DNA of 64,000 nucleotides from Liolophura sinensis (lineage: Eukaryota; Mollusca; Polyplacophora; Chitonida; Chitonidae). The notes beneath the pieces were generated by a model. That model saw only the letters and a program-made list of their open reading frames with translations. It was not told where the DNA came from and ran no database searches. This document shows positions 42,991 to 55,239 of the stretch, in pieces. The position numbers and the translations under genes were made by a program. Position 1 is the stretch's first letter. Every line of letters starts with the position of its first letter. The stretch covers positions 14,576,623 through 14,640,622 of the forward strand of contig NC_088296.1 in the NCBI RefSeq assembly GCF_032854445.1, written 5' to 3'.

Positions 42991-44384
42991 ATTATTGTAA
43001 TATTTAATTGTAGCTTTATAAAAAAAGCATAAATATAATACATTTACAGCTATATTTTTACAGCTCCCTTAAACATCTCAAGTGCAAAGTAGAGCAACTG
43101 AGATATCCTTAATAAACTAATTCTTGGTGTTACATATGTAATCAGTCTTTATATAATATGTGCCTTGCGTCGATAAAAGCTACACCTAAAAAGCCGGGGA
43201 CAATGTTTTAAGAAAGTGACAATTTTACCGATTTACTGTTAAACTATATACATGTATGTAGATTGTTAAATGTACACGTTTACAGCTGCGTTTGTCTCCA
43301 CAAATGAATGATTAAGTAACTTAACTATGACTGATTTATAGAATAACAGACTGACCCGATTGTGAACTGATCAACACACTGACTAGCTGTCTGTTTGAAT
43401 GGTTTGATGCTTGGTGCAATAATTGAATAAAAGACCGATCGATTGATTGGTTGATTGATACATTGGTTGATTGGTTTATTCATTCATTCTTTGGTGTTTC
43501 AAGGCGGTGTGGACTAATTTTTACGTACACACTACGCCGAAATCAATCAGAAACGCCCCGAAAAATAAACACTGACCTTTGTCTTATGACTATAAATGCT
43601 TGTCGCCCCCAAGGCCTCGGGACAGCTGAGGTAAGGAAATGACAGAGGTCAAAATCACACGCATTTACTCGATGACGGTTTCTTATTTGCTAACGATCAC
43701 ATTATTTTTTGGATAGGAGCGGCAGAAATGTACCTTTTTCCGCATCATGACGCAAATGTCAGATTTTAAATCAAACTGTCGAACTGAATAAATAAAGACC
43801 TGTCTTAAATGTCGAGGTTGTTCATCCTGAGAAACTTGCGCAACGTTCAGAACAAGTAAAAAAAAACTCTTTAAAGAACTGAGATGGCACTTGCCGTTTG
43901 CCCTGTGCAAAAAAAGTTATGTAAAGACGCCTAAAATGTAAGGCATGATTTATGAGTAGAAATCCTGCAGTCGTTGTAAGTATTAGCTCCCTCACACCTG
44001 ATAACGCTGGAGCGGGTAGGAACTATACTTGAAAAAAAAACCTATAAACCCACGAATCTGTCAGTATACATTCATAGACAAAATGATATAGAACACAGTT
44101 AAAACAGAAAGAAAAATATGTAAAAAAGATTCTACGGAGCTTTGAAAGCCGATAAGTTAAGTTCAGAACTGGGGATATGGCACTGACGTACAATTTGCTC
44201 TGAGTAACCATATTGTAGAAGCCCATATAGACTTGGGCAATCACCAGCGCTGAAAGCGTCAGGTAATAATTGGCTGTCATGTCAAAAACCTGTCATGTCA
44301 AAAACAAAAAAACTTACCTCTCGATTGTCAGTGTGGTTTCTTATGGTGGATAGACAGCTATAGATGAAATATATTGCATCTGCG
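42991..44384. other. No gene seen
   Basis: Counterpart of 26941-28343. An 85-codon minus frame at 44023-44280 has a hydrophobic start but is broken by an indel in copy 1, so I do not call it. An AG|GTAAGT splice-donor match on the minus strand at about 44313-44320 is unassigned. Confidence 0.45.
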
Positions 44385-44659
44385 ACTGGTTTGTGTTAAA
44401 CTGACGCATTTTGAATGACACATTTATAAGCAGGGAACTGAGATCGGCTGCTCGTGTCACAATGCGCACATGTCGGACAGGATATTGCAGTAACTTGTGA
44501 GAGTGAGGTAGCTAGAAAGCTCGAGAGAGTCATTGCTGTCAGGAAAAGTGCTGTGGCTTTATTACGAAACTATCTCCCCAAAGTCTAATTAAAAGTCCGT
44601 TATCATTGAGAATGTCCTGCTATGTGCGCTAAATTCTCGGAAGTCGGTGCAGACAGCTA

Positions 44660-45439
44660 TAGTCTACGTATTTTAGACAGCGCCCCATTATTCAGCTATA
44701 TGTAAAATCAGTTATTCCCACTACCATAATAGCCATTAGTCAGTGACAGGTAACAACGCACGAGCTCTAAAGATAGATATGTTGGAAGCCCATGTTCCTG
44801 CAAAGATTATCAATTCAGAACACTCTCTCTAATTTAAAAATGTTTAAACTGCATAAGCTCAGTTTCGACGCCAAGAACTCATTGCCTCAGGTGACGTCAT
44901 AATTATTCAAAAACCTGTGGCATGCTAGGGAATGGGCGTGGGGAGTAATTGTTTTGCAACAGGTGAATCTACAAACAATTAAATCAAACTCCACGCACTA
45001 AACACAGCCTATAGACTACATTGTGTTTTATAACAAAATTTCCTAACACCCAGCTTTAAATCTATGATATCGTATACAGTAAGGGAGGATCGTTTACTGA
45101 AAGGGAGAAAACAAAATTCATTATTAAGGCTATATTATACAAAAACATGTGAACAATTTCAAAAAATGAAAATAGTGTTAGAAACAAAGTTTACAGTAAA
45201 ATCGATAGCATTTAAGGTAACTGGTGTCGACCGCTGTCAAAATATGTTGAACTCTGTCCAACATCAGCATGACAATTGTTTTTTTTGAATAATTATGACG
45301 TCACCCAAGACAAAGGGCTTATTGCCGTTGATACCAAGCTTATGGATCTTTAACATCATAACGTGTTATCGACTAGAGGCAATTTTTGTAGTGAGTATGA
45401 CTGATTTTACAGACAGCTGAATATAGGTGACTCTAAAAG
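44660..45439. mobile_element. Second palindromic element of the same family, about 780 bp
   Basis: TA flanks lie at 44658-44659 and 45440-45441. The right end reads 'gacagctgaatataggtgac', matching the right end of 40182-40988. Internal landmarks are shared in the same order: 'agaactcattgcctcaggtg', 'attcattattaaggctatat', and 'aagcttatggatctttaaca' in the right arm. Its left terminal ~40 bp are more diverged. It has no coding frame. Confidence 0.75.
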
Positions 45440-45441
45440 AA

Positions 45442-45984
45442 ATAGCCGATAGGGCAAAATCCTTACACCCATGATGGACGAGGACGAGGAGAGCGACCGC
45501 TAAAACACGACACTTGTGTGTACGAACATCGCCCTGACCGAGCGCCAAACTGAGAGAAGCACCGGTTCTTTGAACACCGGACAGAATTGATACTTTATGA
45601 TTGGGTAACAGGCGTTTTTGTTTGTATTTTTCATTGTCACAATTGTTAATACCGATGGCACCGGAGTGCTCCTTGGTTTTGTGAGGTCACTCCAAATAGC
45701 TATAACTTGGCAACGAAATGAGTGCCTAGGTACTGACGATTGTTTGCTATTTGTTTTGTTGATAAGCGGTGTAGAATTTTTAAAAATATTTTAGAAGTTT
45801 TCTGGAAAACTACTTTATTAATTTATTCAGCTTTAGTTGCTGACTTTATGTTCACTTTAAATAACGTGCTAACACAACATTAAGTGTGAGGATTCATTAT
45901 CTGTTGAACATCGCTTCAAAACTCCACCAGTTTTTCAATTTTAGGTCAATTATCCAGGATCTATGGTAGAGTGAAGCATAGTAA
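45442..45984. other. No gene seen
   Basis: AT-rich DNA between the palindromic element and a separate hairpin. Confidence 0.5.
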
Positions 45985-46065
45985 TCGGTAATCACAGTTC
46001 ACTCTCTTCGTGATACTAACGGTAGACACACTCGATGCTGGAGTGCTGTGAACTGTGATTACCGA
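45985..46065. repeat. Perfect 18-bp inverted repeat (hairpin, 45-bp loop)
   Basis: Left arm 'tcggtaatcacagttcac' (45985-46002) pairs exactly with right arm 'gtgaactgtgattaccga' (46048-46065). Partial matching continues outward ('gtgaa' on both sides). It could be the core of a small MITE. Confidence 0.85.
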
Positions 46066-46124
46066 CCACTCGGTATTTCACACTGACAATGCTACTGAAT
46101 TATTGCCCTAAGTCTGCTGGAAAT

Positions 46125-46185
46125 CGAGTGAGTGAGTGAGTGAGTGATGTGAGTGAGTGAGTGCTTGGGGCTTAACGGCTGGGAA
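46125..46185. repeat. (GAGT)n followed by a dispersed-repeat start
   Basis: GAGT tetranucleotides run into 'gtgcttggggcttaacggc'. This arrangement is common at the edge of dispersed repeats in molluscs, from my general knowledge of the group. Confidence 0.6.
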
Positions 46186-49100
46186 TTGAAGCTACTTACA
46201 CTAATTCTTTAGTTAACACGTTTTATAATACTGAGAAAAAGCAATATAAAAATGCTTCGGGCGTTTGTATTTTCGTTGAGTGTAAAGCCTTTTTCCGGCT
46301 AAAATATGGCGGGCTTATGCTGTGTAACCTGTTGATCTTTCTTGTCTTGTGATGGCTGTTGTTTGGGCTAAATCGGGCAACTTATGACTTACTCGTTGCA
46401 AGACAACAGTGGTCAACTGGACTTGGGCATGAATTACTCAGGAAAGTGTTCCCCATGTGTGCATAGACTTATCAAATGCAGCTGAGATTTAAAGAAAGAA
46501 ATCTATTTGATCAGCCTCGGGTTTGAACTCTCGATCCCCGTTTTCAAGGCAATAAACTGAGATTCAAATGCCATTCGTATTTCACCCTTGGTATGGCATA
46601 TACGAGATTAAATCTGATGATAATGTGGGCACTGGGTGTCTTCCTCAATAGTGGTGTATCTTTAAGATATTTATTTAGCCGCAGGTTTGACGTGTGCATG
46701 TGGCAGCATACAACTTAAATGTCAATTAAAGTTAAAAATAGAGAAAACGAGACGGAAATTACAGACATTTTTTAGGTTGGGCAATGTTTTACTCACCTAG
46801 GGTATTTATACATCACTACCCCCCCCCCCCCCCCCAAAAAAAAATTACCCTGGGCTGTGTCAGAGCTATTTTGTATTTTCCCCGAATCTAAATGCGTTCC
46901 AGAACCTATGTAGAATTACCACAGACGTAGTATCCTGAAGCATACGTGCTTAGAAAAAAACTTCTTTTCTAAGTCAAAACTGAGAAGTGTGGTACATGTA
47001 ACTGTTTAAGATAATCGATGGATTTGTGTACAAAGCCTGTTACGGAGTACATGTATCATGTGACTTACGTGTGACAATATGTCAACAATCCCACTGTTGT
47101 CACTCCATGCTGTAGAGTGTTGTTTTACATACCGACATAAACGAATATTGTGATGGTGGTCTAACCATTCCGAAACCTGGTCCATCTGCATTTTTTTTAT
47201 GTAAATGCTTATTAAATTGGCGTCTAATTAATTGCAATTATCATCACTGTAGTTTTATCTCTCCTCCCCTACCTCCCCGCCCACCACACTCAACCCCTCA
47301 CAACTTCCGGTACAAAAGCACTTAGCACTTGTGTCATGGGAGATTTTTTTTAATCAGATAAACAGATAATCAAATAGACCAGAGCCGTTGTCATCGAACT
47401 CTCCACCTAAAACGGTGGATAAACGACTAACTACATGTATATTTACATTTTCGGGAGTTGCCCTGGGTTATCCATATAGGTCTTTACATTTGTTTAGTAA
47501 CAAAATTTTGAAGTTTTAAAGGACATATCTTTTTCAAAGTGGCTTATTAACAGCTTCTCAATCTTATGTTTTTGCAGTCGTGTTGGAGGGGAAGGATTTG
47601 TAATCTTACGTTCATACATGGAGTTACACTTTAGAAAACGCTTAGGAAGTGTTGCAATCTGACACCGTCTTTTGTCAAATTAAGATGTTAGATGTTGTCT
47701 TTGGAAGCCTTCTGGAAAATGTTCACAACTTAACATATGCGGTTTAAAAGAGTAAATATAAAGCTTTATCTTGACTGTAAACGCATGGCTTAAAACCAAG
47801 AGAAAGAAGTCTGACGCCATACACGCAACAATCATACCTTATTAGCATCCATACACTCTCTATAGATACCGCGCCACAAATATGAGACATCACAAAATAT
47901 GCATTGATGTTTTTGAATGGCATTGATATGACTCAGCACAAACGGAGTCCACCGAAGGGAAGAAGAGAAATAAAGACCTACTAGATGAAAGCGTTCTTTT
48001 TCTTTTCCGGTGATATGAGTTTGTTTGTTTATATATTTTTTTGGTACTTGTGTGTTGTCCAGCTAATTTGTACTCGTTTGTCAAGAGACATACAGATGTT
48101 GTGCTTTTTTGTTTTTTTTTTGTTCGCTTTGGTCAAACTTTCTGTGAAAATGTTGTGTTTTGTTGTGGGTTTTTTTTGGCCTGCGTTTACCCAGTGACTC
48201 TTGAAGCGTGTAATGGGTCTGGCTGAATGTGAACTCATTTACGACAATGCGGATGTGCCTTTGGGCGTTGTTATTCTTAGACGTCGATCCGTAGAGTACG
48301 AGTTCGTTGAACTGTAATTGGAATGCATATAAAATGCGTCAGCACAAAGTCAAAAAGTTTCTGATGAAAGTCAACAAGTTTCTGCTGTGTTGGTTTCAGT
48401 TAAATGGTTATAAAACACATAGATATAAAACATGTCGATCAGTTAAAGTTATAGCTCATTGCGTTATTCCCTTTGCTATACACACCCAAATGAGGGTAGC
48501 AGCATAAGAAGTTCAGCATTTCCATACATACCAATATGCTGAAGTGCAAAGATCATGGGCAGACTCGAGGTTTTCAAGTTAACCAGCGTTCTCCAATATG
48601 CATGTCACAAGGGGCCTGACTTAAAGCAAAGAGAGCTATTTCACGCATGCGTGCTCACTAATCCGACTGGGAATGAATTTGGCCAAGGTGAGACTCAATA
48701 ATTTAAAACATTAGGCAATGTGTAATCAGTGTTTATTGCACACCTTCTCTTCAGTTAATGTTTCAATCTTTGCAACACGCTGTAGAGTTTGACCCATTGA
48801 TGAGGTTCTAACTGGTTACGTAATCGCAAGATTTATTACGCTTTTGTCTGTTGATTAGTAGGGCCATTGTGTGAACAGATGCTCTCTTGACATTCATCCA
48901 TCTCGTCGCAATTGAAACGAAAACGGCATGAACGGTGAGGAAATAATGGCTGTATTTTGGGCATCAACACAAATGAATATCTTTTTGTAAAAGTCCCAAC
49001 AACTCGCGTATTTTTTATTCCCTGGATTGTATGAAGAAGACTTCAGAGGCAACTATACAGAAAACGAGAGTCGTACAGCGGCCATTTAAAAAGCCATTGT

Positions 49101-49860
49101 TTAAAGGGAAAGACAACGAATGGACATCGTGTTTGTATTATTTTAACCAAAAGAGTATACCTCCTTCTGTTTTTCTAATGGTTGGCCTTTATGCGACAAT
49201 AATAAATCACCGTCATAATCACCTTTGAAATAATAGCACACACAATAAATGTATACAACCACGTGTCAGCTGACCTCTTATTTTGGCCAGATATGCTGTC
49301 TTAATTTTTAATCTTTGGGATGAAAGCGCCAGCCCGTCCCTTTGCTGATTTGAGTATACGGACCAAATGCATTTGATTTACACGGAGCATCAGAGAGCAC
49401 AGACCTCTTGGCGACAACCCTTTAACATAATGGCCGTTTTCAAATCTGCGCATCAAAAGAGACATTCGAAAAACCAGTCGTCAACCAAAGTGAAAATCCC
49501 ACTTGAATAATCACAAAGGCAATTCCTCAAACAACGCTCACCATAAATAGGCAAAAAGTAAAGTAAAAATGATTATATATTTATACAAAGAGAGCGAGAA
49601 AATGATAAATCCATATTAAACCATAAAATAAACCAGTAAATTGAACAAAATATGTAGGTATTTAGCCACTTGGCTAATGTGTCGCACTTGTCATAACTCA
49701 TGTGCTTTGACAGTTGATATTACATTTGTCATGGGCATGTGTAATTTACGCTACTGCTGTGGTTTTGAGTGGGAAGGTTTATCATGTAAATGCCGAAGAC
49801 AAATGGCCTTCCCAGAGCCGTATCCTGTTTCTTCCATCCAGTTGGCGTATGCTATGTTTA
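46186..49860. other. No gene seen
   Basis: About 3.7 kb of AT-rich DNA with a run of 17 C followed by nine A at 46819-46844. Frames up to 70 codons on both strands have no domain. Confidence 0.5.
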
Positions 49861-49937
49861 TTACCTATTTATTTATTTATTGATTTATTGATTTATTTAT
49901 TTATTTTTTTGATTGGTGTTTTACGCCGTACTCAAGA
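49861..49937 (-). mobile_element. SINE 3'-end fragment
   Basis: TTTA-rich tail then 'gattggtgttttacgccgta' and 'ctcaagaat' on the plus strand: the reversed 3' end of the SINE only. Confidence 0.8.
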
Positions 49938-50737
49938 ATCTATGTTGATTACCATTGAATACAGTGTTAAGCTATGCTGGCTAAATATATTGTTTTTCCT
50001 CATGCCCATTTAAAACATACATACTACGATAAATGTAAAAACTGAAACAGGCCAGTAAAATCTGACTGCGTAACTTATTCCCGGCCTTCATAGATGTAAT
50101 GCATGCATATATAAATATGCATTCGTATTATGTTGTTTCGAGATGGTTTTTCCCAAGAATATAAACAGATGAAAGTGCACAGATGCGCGTAGGTGGGCAG
50201 GTGCAATATTAAATGCATGTAAAGCATGAAACCATGGACATGTTATTCACATATTTTTGCTGATCTTTTGTCATGAAAAATGCTGAGATAAACAGGCTGT
50301 ATGTGTATATGTAGCACTTTGATTCACACGCAAAAAATGTTGGGAAAATGTTAATAATGTTTTTGTTTTATTTGCCTTGAATACCGGTACTCTGCCATGA
50401 TGCGCATACGTATAGATCACCCTTGGCTTTAAAGAGGGAAGAAAGAATGTCAACTTCTTTACTTTGCCATTCATAGATGTAACAACAGTTTTGCTTTTTT
50501 AGCAAAATGTAATTAACAGCGTTAAAATACGGACAGAATTTAAGCCCAGGGTCATGATTTGAATGTAGACATGATTTCATGTGGAGCATTTCTATTTATA
50601 AAGCTATTAGTTTCTGTTTAATGTCCTACTAAACAATTTTAATTTGTACCACGGCTGTGTAATTTACCTGTAGAAGACATCAGGCCAAAACCCACAGAAA
50701 AGCAAAGCTGTTTTCAAACCATCACAAACCTACCAAC
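49938..50737. other. No gene seen
   Basis: AT-rich DNA with short frames and no recognisable element. Confidence 0.5.
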
Positions 50738-50749
50738 TGAAAGTCACTG

Positions 50750-51012
50750 GTGGGCCTCCGTTGCTCAGTCGGTTAGCGCGCTAGCGCATCGTAATGACCC
50801 AGACGCCTCTCCCCAATGCGGTCGCTTTGAGTTTAAGTCCAGCTCATGCTGGCTTCCTCTCCGGCCGTAAGTGGGAAGATCTGCGAGCAACTTGCGGATG
50901 GTCGTGGGTTTCCCCCAGGCTCTGCCCGGTCTCCTCCCAACATATTGCTGGCCGCCGTCGTATAAGTGGAATATTCTTGAGAACGGCGTAAAACACCAAT
51001 CAAATAAATAAA
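50750..51012 (+). mobile_element. Full-length tRNA-derived SINE with target-site duplication
   Basis: The tRNA-like head begins 'gggcctccgttgctcagtcg' and has a box B-like 'gagtttaagtcc' near 50829. The core ('cctctccggccgtaagtggg', then 'gatggtcgtgggtttccccc') and the end 'cggcgtaaaacaccaatcaa' plus a short (AAAT) tail follow. A 12-bp duplication flanks it: TGAAAGTCACTG at 50738-50749 and TGAAAGTCGCTG at 51013-51024 (one mismatch). That is the hallmark of LINE-driven target-primed insertion. Confidence 0.96.
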
Positions 51013-51024
51013 TGAAAGTCGCTG

Positions 51025-52268
51025 ACATACTTTGTAGCTTGAACTACATTAAATCGAAACACGGCATTGATCTATTCAAAACATGATGGACTGCAACGTC
51101 GACGATGCCTAACGTGAACAGTTCAGTATTTGTTAACTGACATTTAATGAATTAAGGACGGGACAGCGGCCCAGCTAGTTGATAGAAGTCTTTGACTTTC
51201 AGTCCCTATAAGATATGAAGTGCATGCGGCTTCAAAATCAGCCTTGGAAGTGAAATTTCAGATTCCTCTGATGTCACTGTGTGAGAGGTATTAAGGATAG
51301 CAAGCGGTTGGAGGTGATGGTGTGGCCTATTGTGCAGTGTCTACATGTGTATGTATATAAGCCTAAGTTTGGTTTGTTGCTGTAGTGAGGTCGATTCTCC
51401 TTTGACATAAATGTATAACATTTGGAAGTTTCGACTAGTGACGGAAACATGCTCAGAAGGGTACTATAATCTGAAGATGATAAACATTGCCCAACAATGA
51501 AAACTGTGTTTAACTTTTTTCTTTCGTCTATGCATAATAAACTTGAAACTTCAGGGTTGAAATTCCTCATAAAGCATGTACTTTTCAAGAATTCTTTAAT
51601 TAGGGTATATTTCATATGAAACATATGCAAAGACTATATCATCGCAACGTGCTAAAATATCACCAGTCTTATCTACTTTTTATTTTTTTAAGGTTTTATT
51701 TTTTGAGCAAAATGATTAAACAGATCAAATAATTGCTAAACCTAAATCAAAGTTTCCCACAATGAGGAAGTAAAAGCTTTTTTCGTTTGAAAGAATTTTG
51801 TAGCAAACTATCCTTAAATCTCTTCAGCAAATTACAGCATATATATATATCTTTTGTATTATTCAGAAATTGAAAAAAAACAGCATTGTTACTGACTAAA
51901 TAGGTGTAGTTTTGCTTCAGTGGGCTTAAACAAAAAACTCATGGTTCTCTTATCATCAATGTAGCGATATTTCATCCACATTCGAGTGTTGATGCAGCCG
52001 GCACCTGTGATGTTATCGCTGGACAAACGGTAGATAATGGAAAAGACACGGAACGCGTCAACCCACGTGCAGTGCGAGACTTGTGTTTACTGTTCAAGTT
52101 TGGAACACATTTTCATTACTATACAAGTATGGAATGGAAGCCAATAGCTTCCACTGAACATCGAACGACACTATAACCTAAAAGCGCGCGAATATTTCTA
52201 ATGCTTAAGATCGCGCACGGTACATGCACACACTCAGGTCAGGTTTTCTTGTGTCCTTGAGAGGTATT
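51025..52268. other. No gene seen
   Basis: Contains a short (TA)n at about 51839-51850. The 118-codon minus frame at 51274-51630 has no recognisable domain. Confidence 0.5.
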
Positions 52269-52280
52269 TTGTACTGCATA

Positions 52281-52539
52281 GTTATTTTTTTATTTATTTG
52301 ATTGGTGTTTTACGTCGTACTCAAGAATGTTTCACTGATACGACGGTGGCCAGCATTATGGTGGCAGGAGGAAACCGGACGGAACCCGGGTGGAAACCTA
52401 CTACCATCCTAGCAGACCTTCCCACGTACGGCCAGAGAGGAAGCCAGCATGAGCTGGACTTGAGCTCACAGCGACCGCATTGGTGAGAGACCCCTGGGTC
52501 ATTACGCTGCGCTAGCGCTCTTGAGCCACGTAGACCCCC
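52281..52539 (-). mobile_element. Full-length tRNA-derived SINE with perfect target-site duplication
   Basis: On the minus strand the head has box A-like TGGCTCAAGAGCG and box B-like GAGCTCAAGTCC, then the standard core, 'cttgagtacgacgtaaaaca' and an AAAT tail. TTGTACTGCATA occurs at 52269-52280 and again at 52540-52551 (12/12), marking the insertion and suggesting it is fairly recent. Confidence 0.96.
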
Positions 52540-52551
52540 TTGTACTGCATA

Positions 52552-53063
52552 CGTTTTGAACTATCCAATAAAATGCGGAGTCTTCTAACGTGGATAAAAC
52601 CGTCATGACTTTCCTCACAAATGTGCATGTGCCACACGAGTTTCAGTCTATCCAACTCCATAATTCTATTAATATAACATTTCCTTTTTTTTTTATTTCT
52701 TTAAGTCACGATTTTATCCTGGCAAGGAATCTGGTAAAGCAACTTTTTGTACCTCCCACTCTGATTTTGGTCGGGTGTGATGATAAGTTACGACATCGGG
52801 GATGACGCGTGCTTTAAGCCTCGCTTCATATGTTTATTCCTTCTATTTTTTAGGAAAACCAGATAAATCAAGACAAATTATAAAACGACATGCTCGATGG
52901 TGTACTAAGTTATTACTTGCTGTTAATTTTATGTACTATAAACCGTGTTTTTATTCTGAAATTCTTTACAATAAATCCAATCTGCTGCTATGGTTATACG
53001 TACATTGTGATCTATGCTAAATGAGTACTTTAATTTGCTATTCTTAATTTGTGTAGGCACATA
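52552..53063. other. No gene seen
   Basis: AT-rich DNA. Two short plus frames (52590-52805 and 52802-53020) have no domain. Confidence 0.5.
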
Positions 53064-53490
53064 TACAGGACAAAAAAGAAAATAATCACCAAATAAACAC
53101 ACTAATACTTGCTGATTGGTTAAACTTCGCTTCCCCATGACTCCACCCACAAGAATACTGGCAATATTCTTGATTAAGGCGTAAAACACCAATCAAATAA
53201 ATAAATACAGGACAGAAAAGAAAATAATCACCAAATAAACACACTAATACTTGCTGATTGGTTAAACTTCGCTTCCTCTGGACTCCACCCACAAGAATGC
53301 TGGCAATATTTTTGAGTACGACGTAAAACACCAATCAAATAAATAAATACAGGACAGAAAAGAAAATAATCACCAAATAAACACACTAATACTTGCTGAT
53401 TGGTTAAACTTCGCTTCCCCAAGACTCCACCCACAAGAATGCTGGCAATATTTTTGAGTACGACGTAAAACACCAATCAAATAAATAAAT
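53064..53490. repeat. Three tandem 142-bp units, each ending in a SINE 3' end
   Basis: Units start at 53064, 53206 and 53348 ('tacaggacagaaaagaaaat'), so the period is 142 bp. Each unit ends with 'cgtaaaacaccaatcaaata' plus a short AAAT tail, identical to the SINE 3' end. The 5' part ('cttgctgattggttaaactt' then 'gactccacccacaagaat') is unlike the SINE core. Units 2 and 3 are almost identical, so amplification was recent. Confidence 0.93.
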
Positions 53491-54136
53491 AAGTTAATTA
53501 AACTTTGTCAATAGTTTGCAGCAATTTGTGTATGCAACGCAAAATCTTCCTGTTTGAAGATTTCAACCAATGTAACCTCAAATGCCTTGTAGACATGACC
53601 ATCTTCTCTACATTTCGATATGATACATCCTCCGTAGGATGAAAAAAATACTTAATATACTAATAATACTGACGGTGACAAACCGGAGGCAAAAGTTCAG
53701 GGCTCAGTTACATTAGTCTTTGCCGAATTCATTGCATTGTTTCTCAGTTGTTTTTCCAACTTGCTACACTAAAGCCAGTTATATGACGCAAAAGACCTCA
53801 AAAGGAGTCATTTTTAGATCGAGGAGCTAAAAAAAAACCCAGCCATGAATTAATGACGTGTGGAGATTTGATGTCGTAAAAACAGATCTTAACTTTCCGG
53901 GATAACCAGTTTCCCCTCATTATTACTATTGTGTCATTTAGGTAATCGAATGATTTTTGTGCAAAGAACGTAATTCCGCTGTTAATGAAACTGCACTGAG
54001 AATATTAACGCCAATAGTCCCATTTATTTCCCAGTTTTTCCTGCAAAACAACATAAGCGTTGTGCGTCAAAGCACGTTAAAATTTGGACTGGTAATGGCT
54101 TCAATATCGTATACATAGAGCGAATTCTTAATAACG
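53491..54136. other. No gene seen
   Basis: AT-rich DNA with no recognisable element. Confidence 0.5.
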
Positions 54137-54290
54137 GCCGTACGTGGGAAGGTCTGCCAGCAACCTGTGGATGGTCGTGGGTTTCTCCCGGGCTCTGCCC
54201 GGTTTCCTCCCACCATAATGCTGGCCGCCGTCGTATAAGTGAAATGTTCTTGAGTACGGCGTAAAACACCAATCAAATAAATAAAATAAT
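54137..54290 (+). mobile_element. 5'-truncated SINE
   Basis: It begins inside the core at 'cggccgtacgtgggaaggtc' and runs to 'cggcgtaaaacaccaatcaa' and the AAAT tail. The tRNA-like head is absent, as in incomplete reverse transcription. It is otherwise close to the consensus of the other copies. Confidence 0.93.
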
Positions 54291-55239
54291 AAAATTGTTA
54301 CCGGCTTTATTTTTTTCTTTGTATGATTTCTTACATGACTTTATCTTTGGGAGCTAGTGTTAAACGTTGTTTTGGAAATGGATCTTGCGATTATCGACTT
54401 GGAACGGCTTTTACGGACTATGTATGGTATGCGAATGACGGACATGACGCTTATATTCACAAGAGAAGAATGGTCAATTTAGCATGGACCAAAGTTGTTA
54501 TTGCCAGCAAGACGTTATCCCAATATTTTTTTTCAGACCATTTATGTCTCACCCTTAATTTTATTTCTTGTTTTCATGTTATTTCATGTTACCTTGTCTT
54601 GACTTTCTCATTATATTTGAGGATGTTCTTTAAAAGGAACATGGATGTAATGTTTGTGTCATGACAAGTATTGAAGGTGTCCGCATTTTGAACATTTAAG
54701 TGCTACCCTACTTTTCATTCGTACGAGAAAAAAACCGTTTTTCAGAAATCGAACCGTAACCCTTGTGTATTTCTAATGTCATGTGTGGATTAAGCTAATA
54801 TATTATCCCAGAGGGCCCATGAACAATCGATGATATAATATAAAGAATTAGGTTCTCCAAGAGAAGCTGATAATCACAGTTAAGTGCTTTTTGAAAGGGT
54901 TTTCTCTTGAAAGAATGCCCCGTATATTTATTGAGACAGTGTGGTTAAATGAAAGTATAACTATATATTTACAACACGATCATTTTGAACACTTTGAAAC
55001 CAGCTAAAATTTGTGTTCATTTTGAAAACTAATTGCATATATTTAATAACATACTTGAGTATGTTTTAGGCCAAAAAAGTTACATTGGCATAATTGGTAA
55101 ATTGGAAACCAGATGATCACAAAAGAAATTACTTAATTTGAAACCCGTCTAATGTTGTAATTCCTTTAATGTTATTTTAGAACCATGTAGTTTATTCAGT
55201 TATTTACTTCACTGATGTTTTACACAATACTTAAACAGA
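54291..55239. other. No gene seen
   Basis: A 113-codon plus frame at 54323-54664 has no recognisable domain. Near 55205 'ttcactgatgttttacacaa' may be a very worn SINE 3' end next to the satellite. Confidence 0.45.

Noticed and set aside
44023-44280. 85-codon minus frame with a hydrophobic N-terminus and a nearby AG|GTAAGT, resembling a membrane-protein exon
   Set aside because: The equivalent stretch in copy 1 has an indel near 28160 that breaks the frame. The only acceptor-like site nearby would make an implausibly short intron, and no family is recognised.
51274-51630. 118-codon minus frame
   Set aside because: No domain, no family recognised, and no supporting splice or start context.
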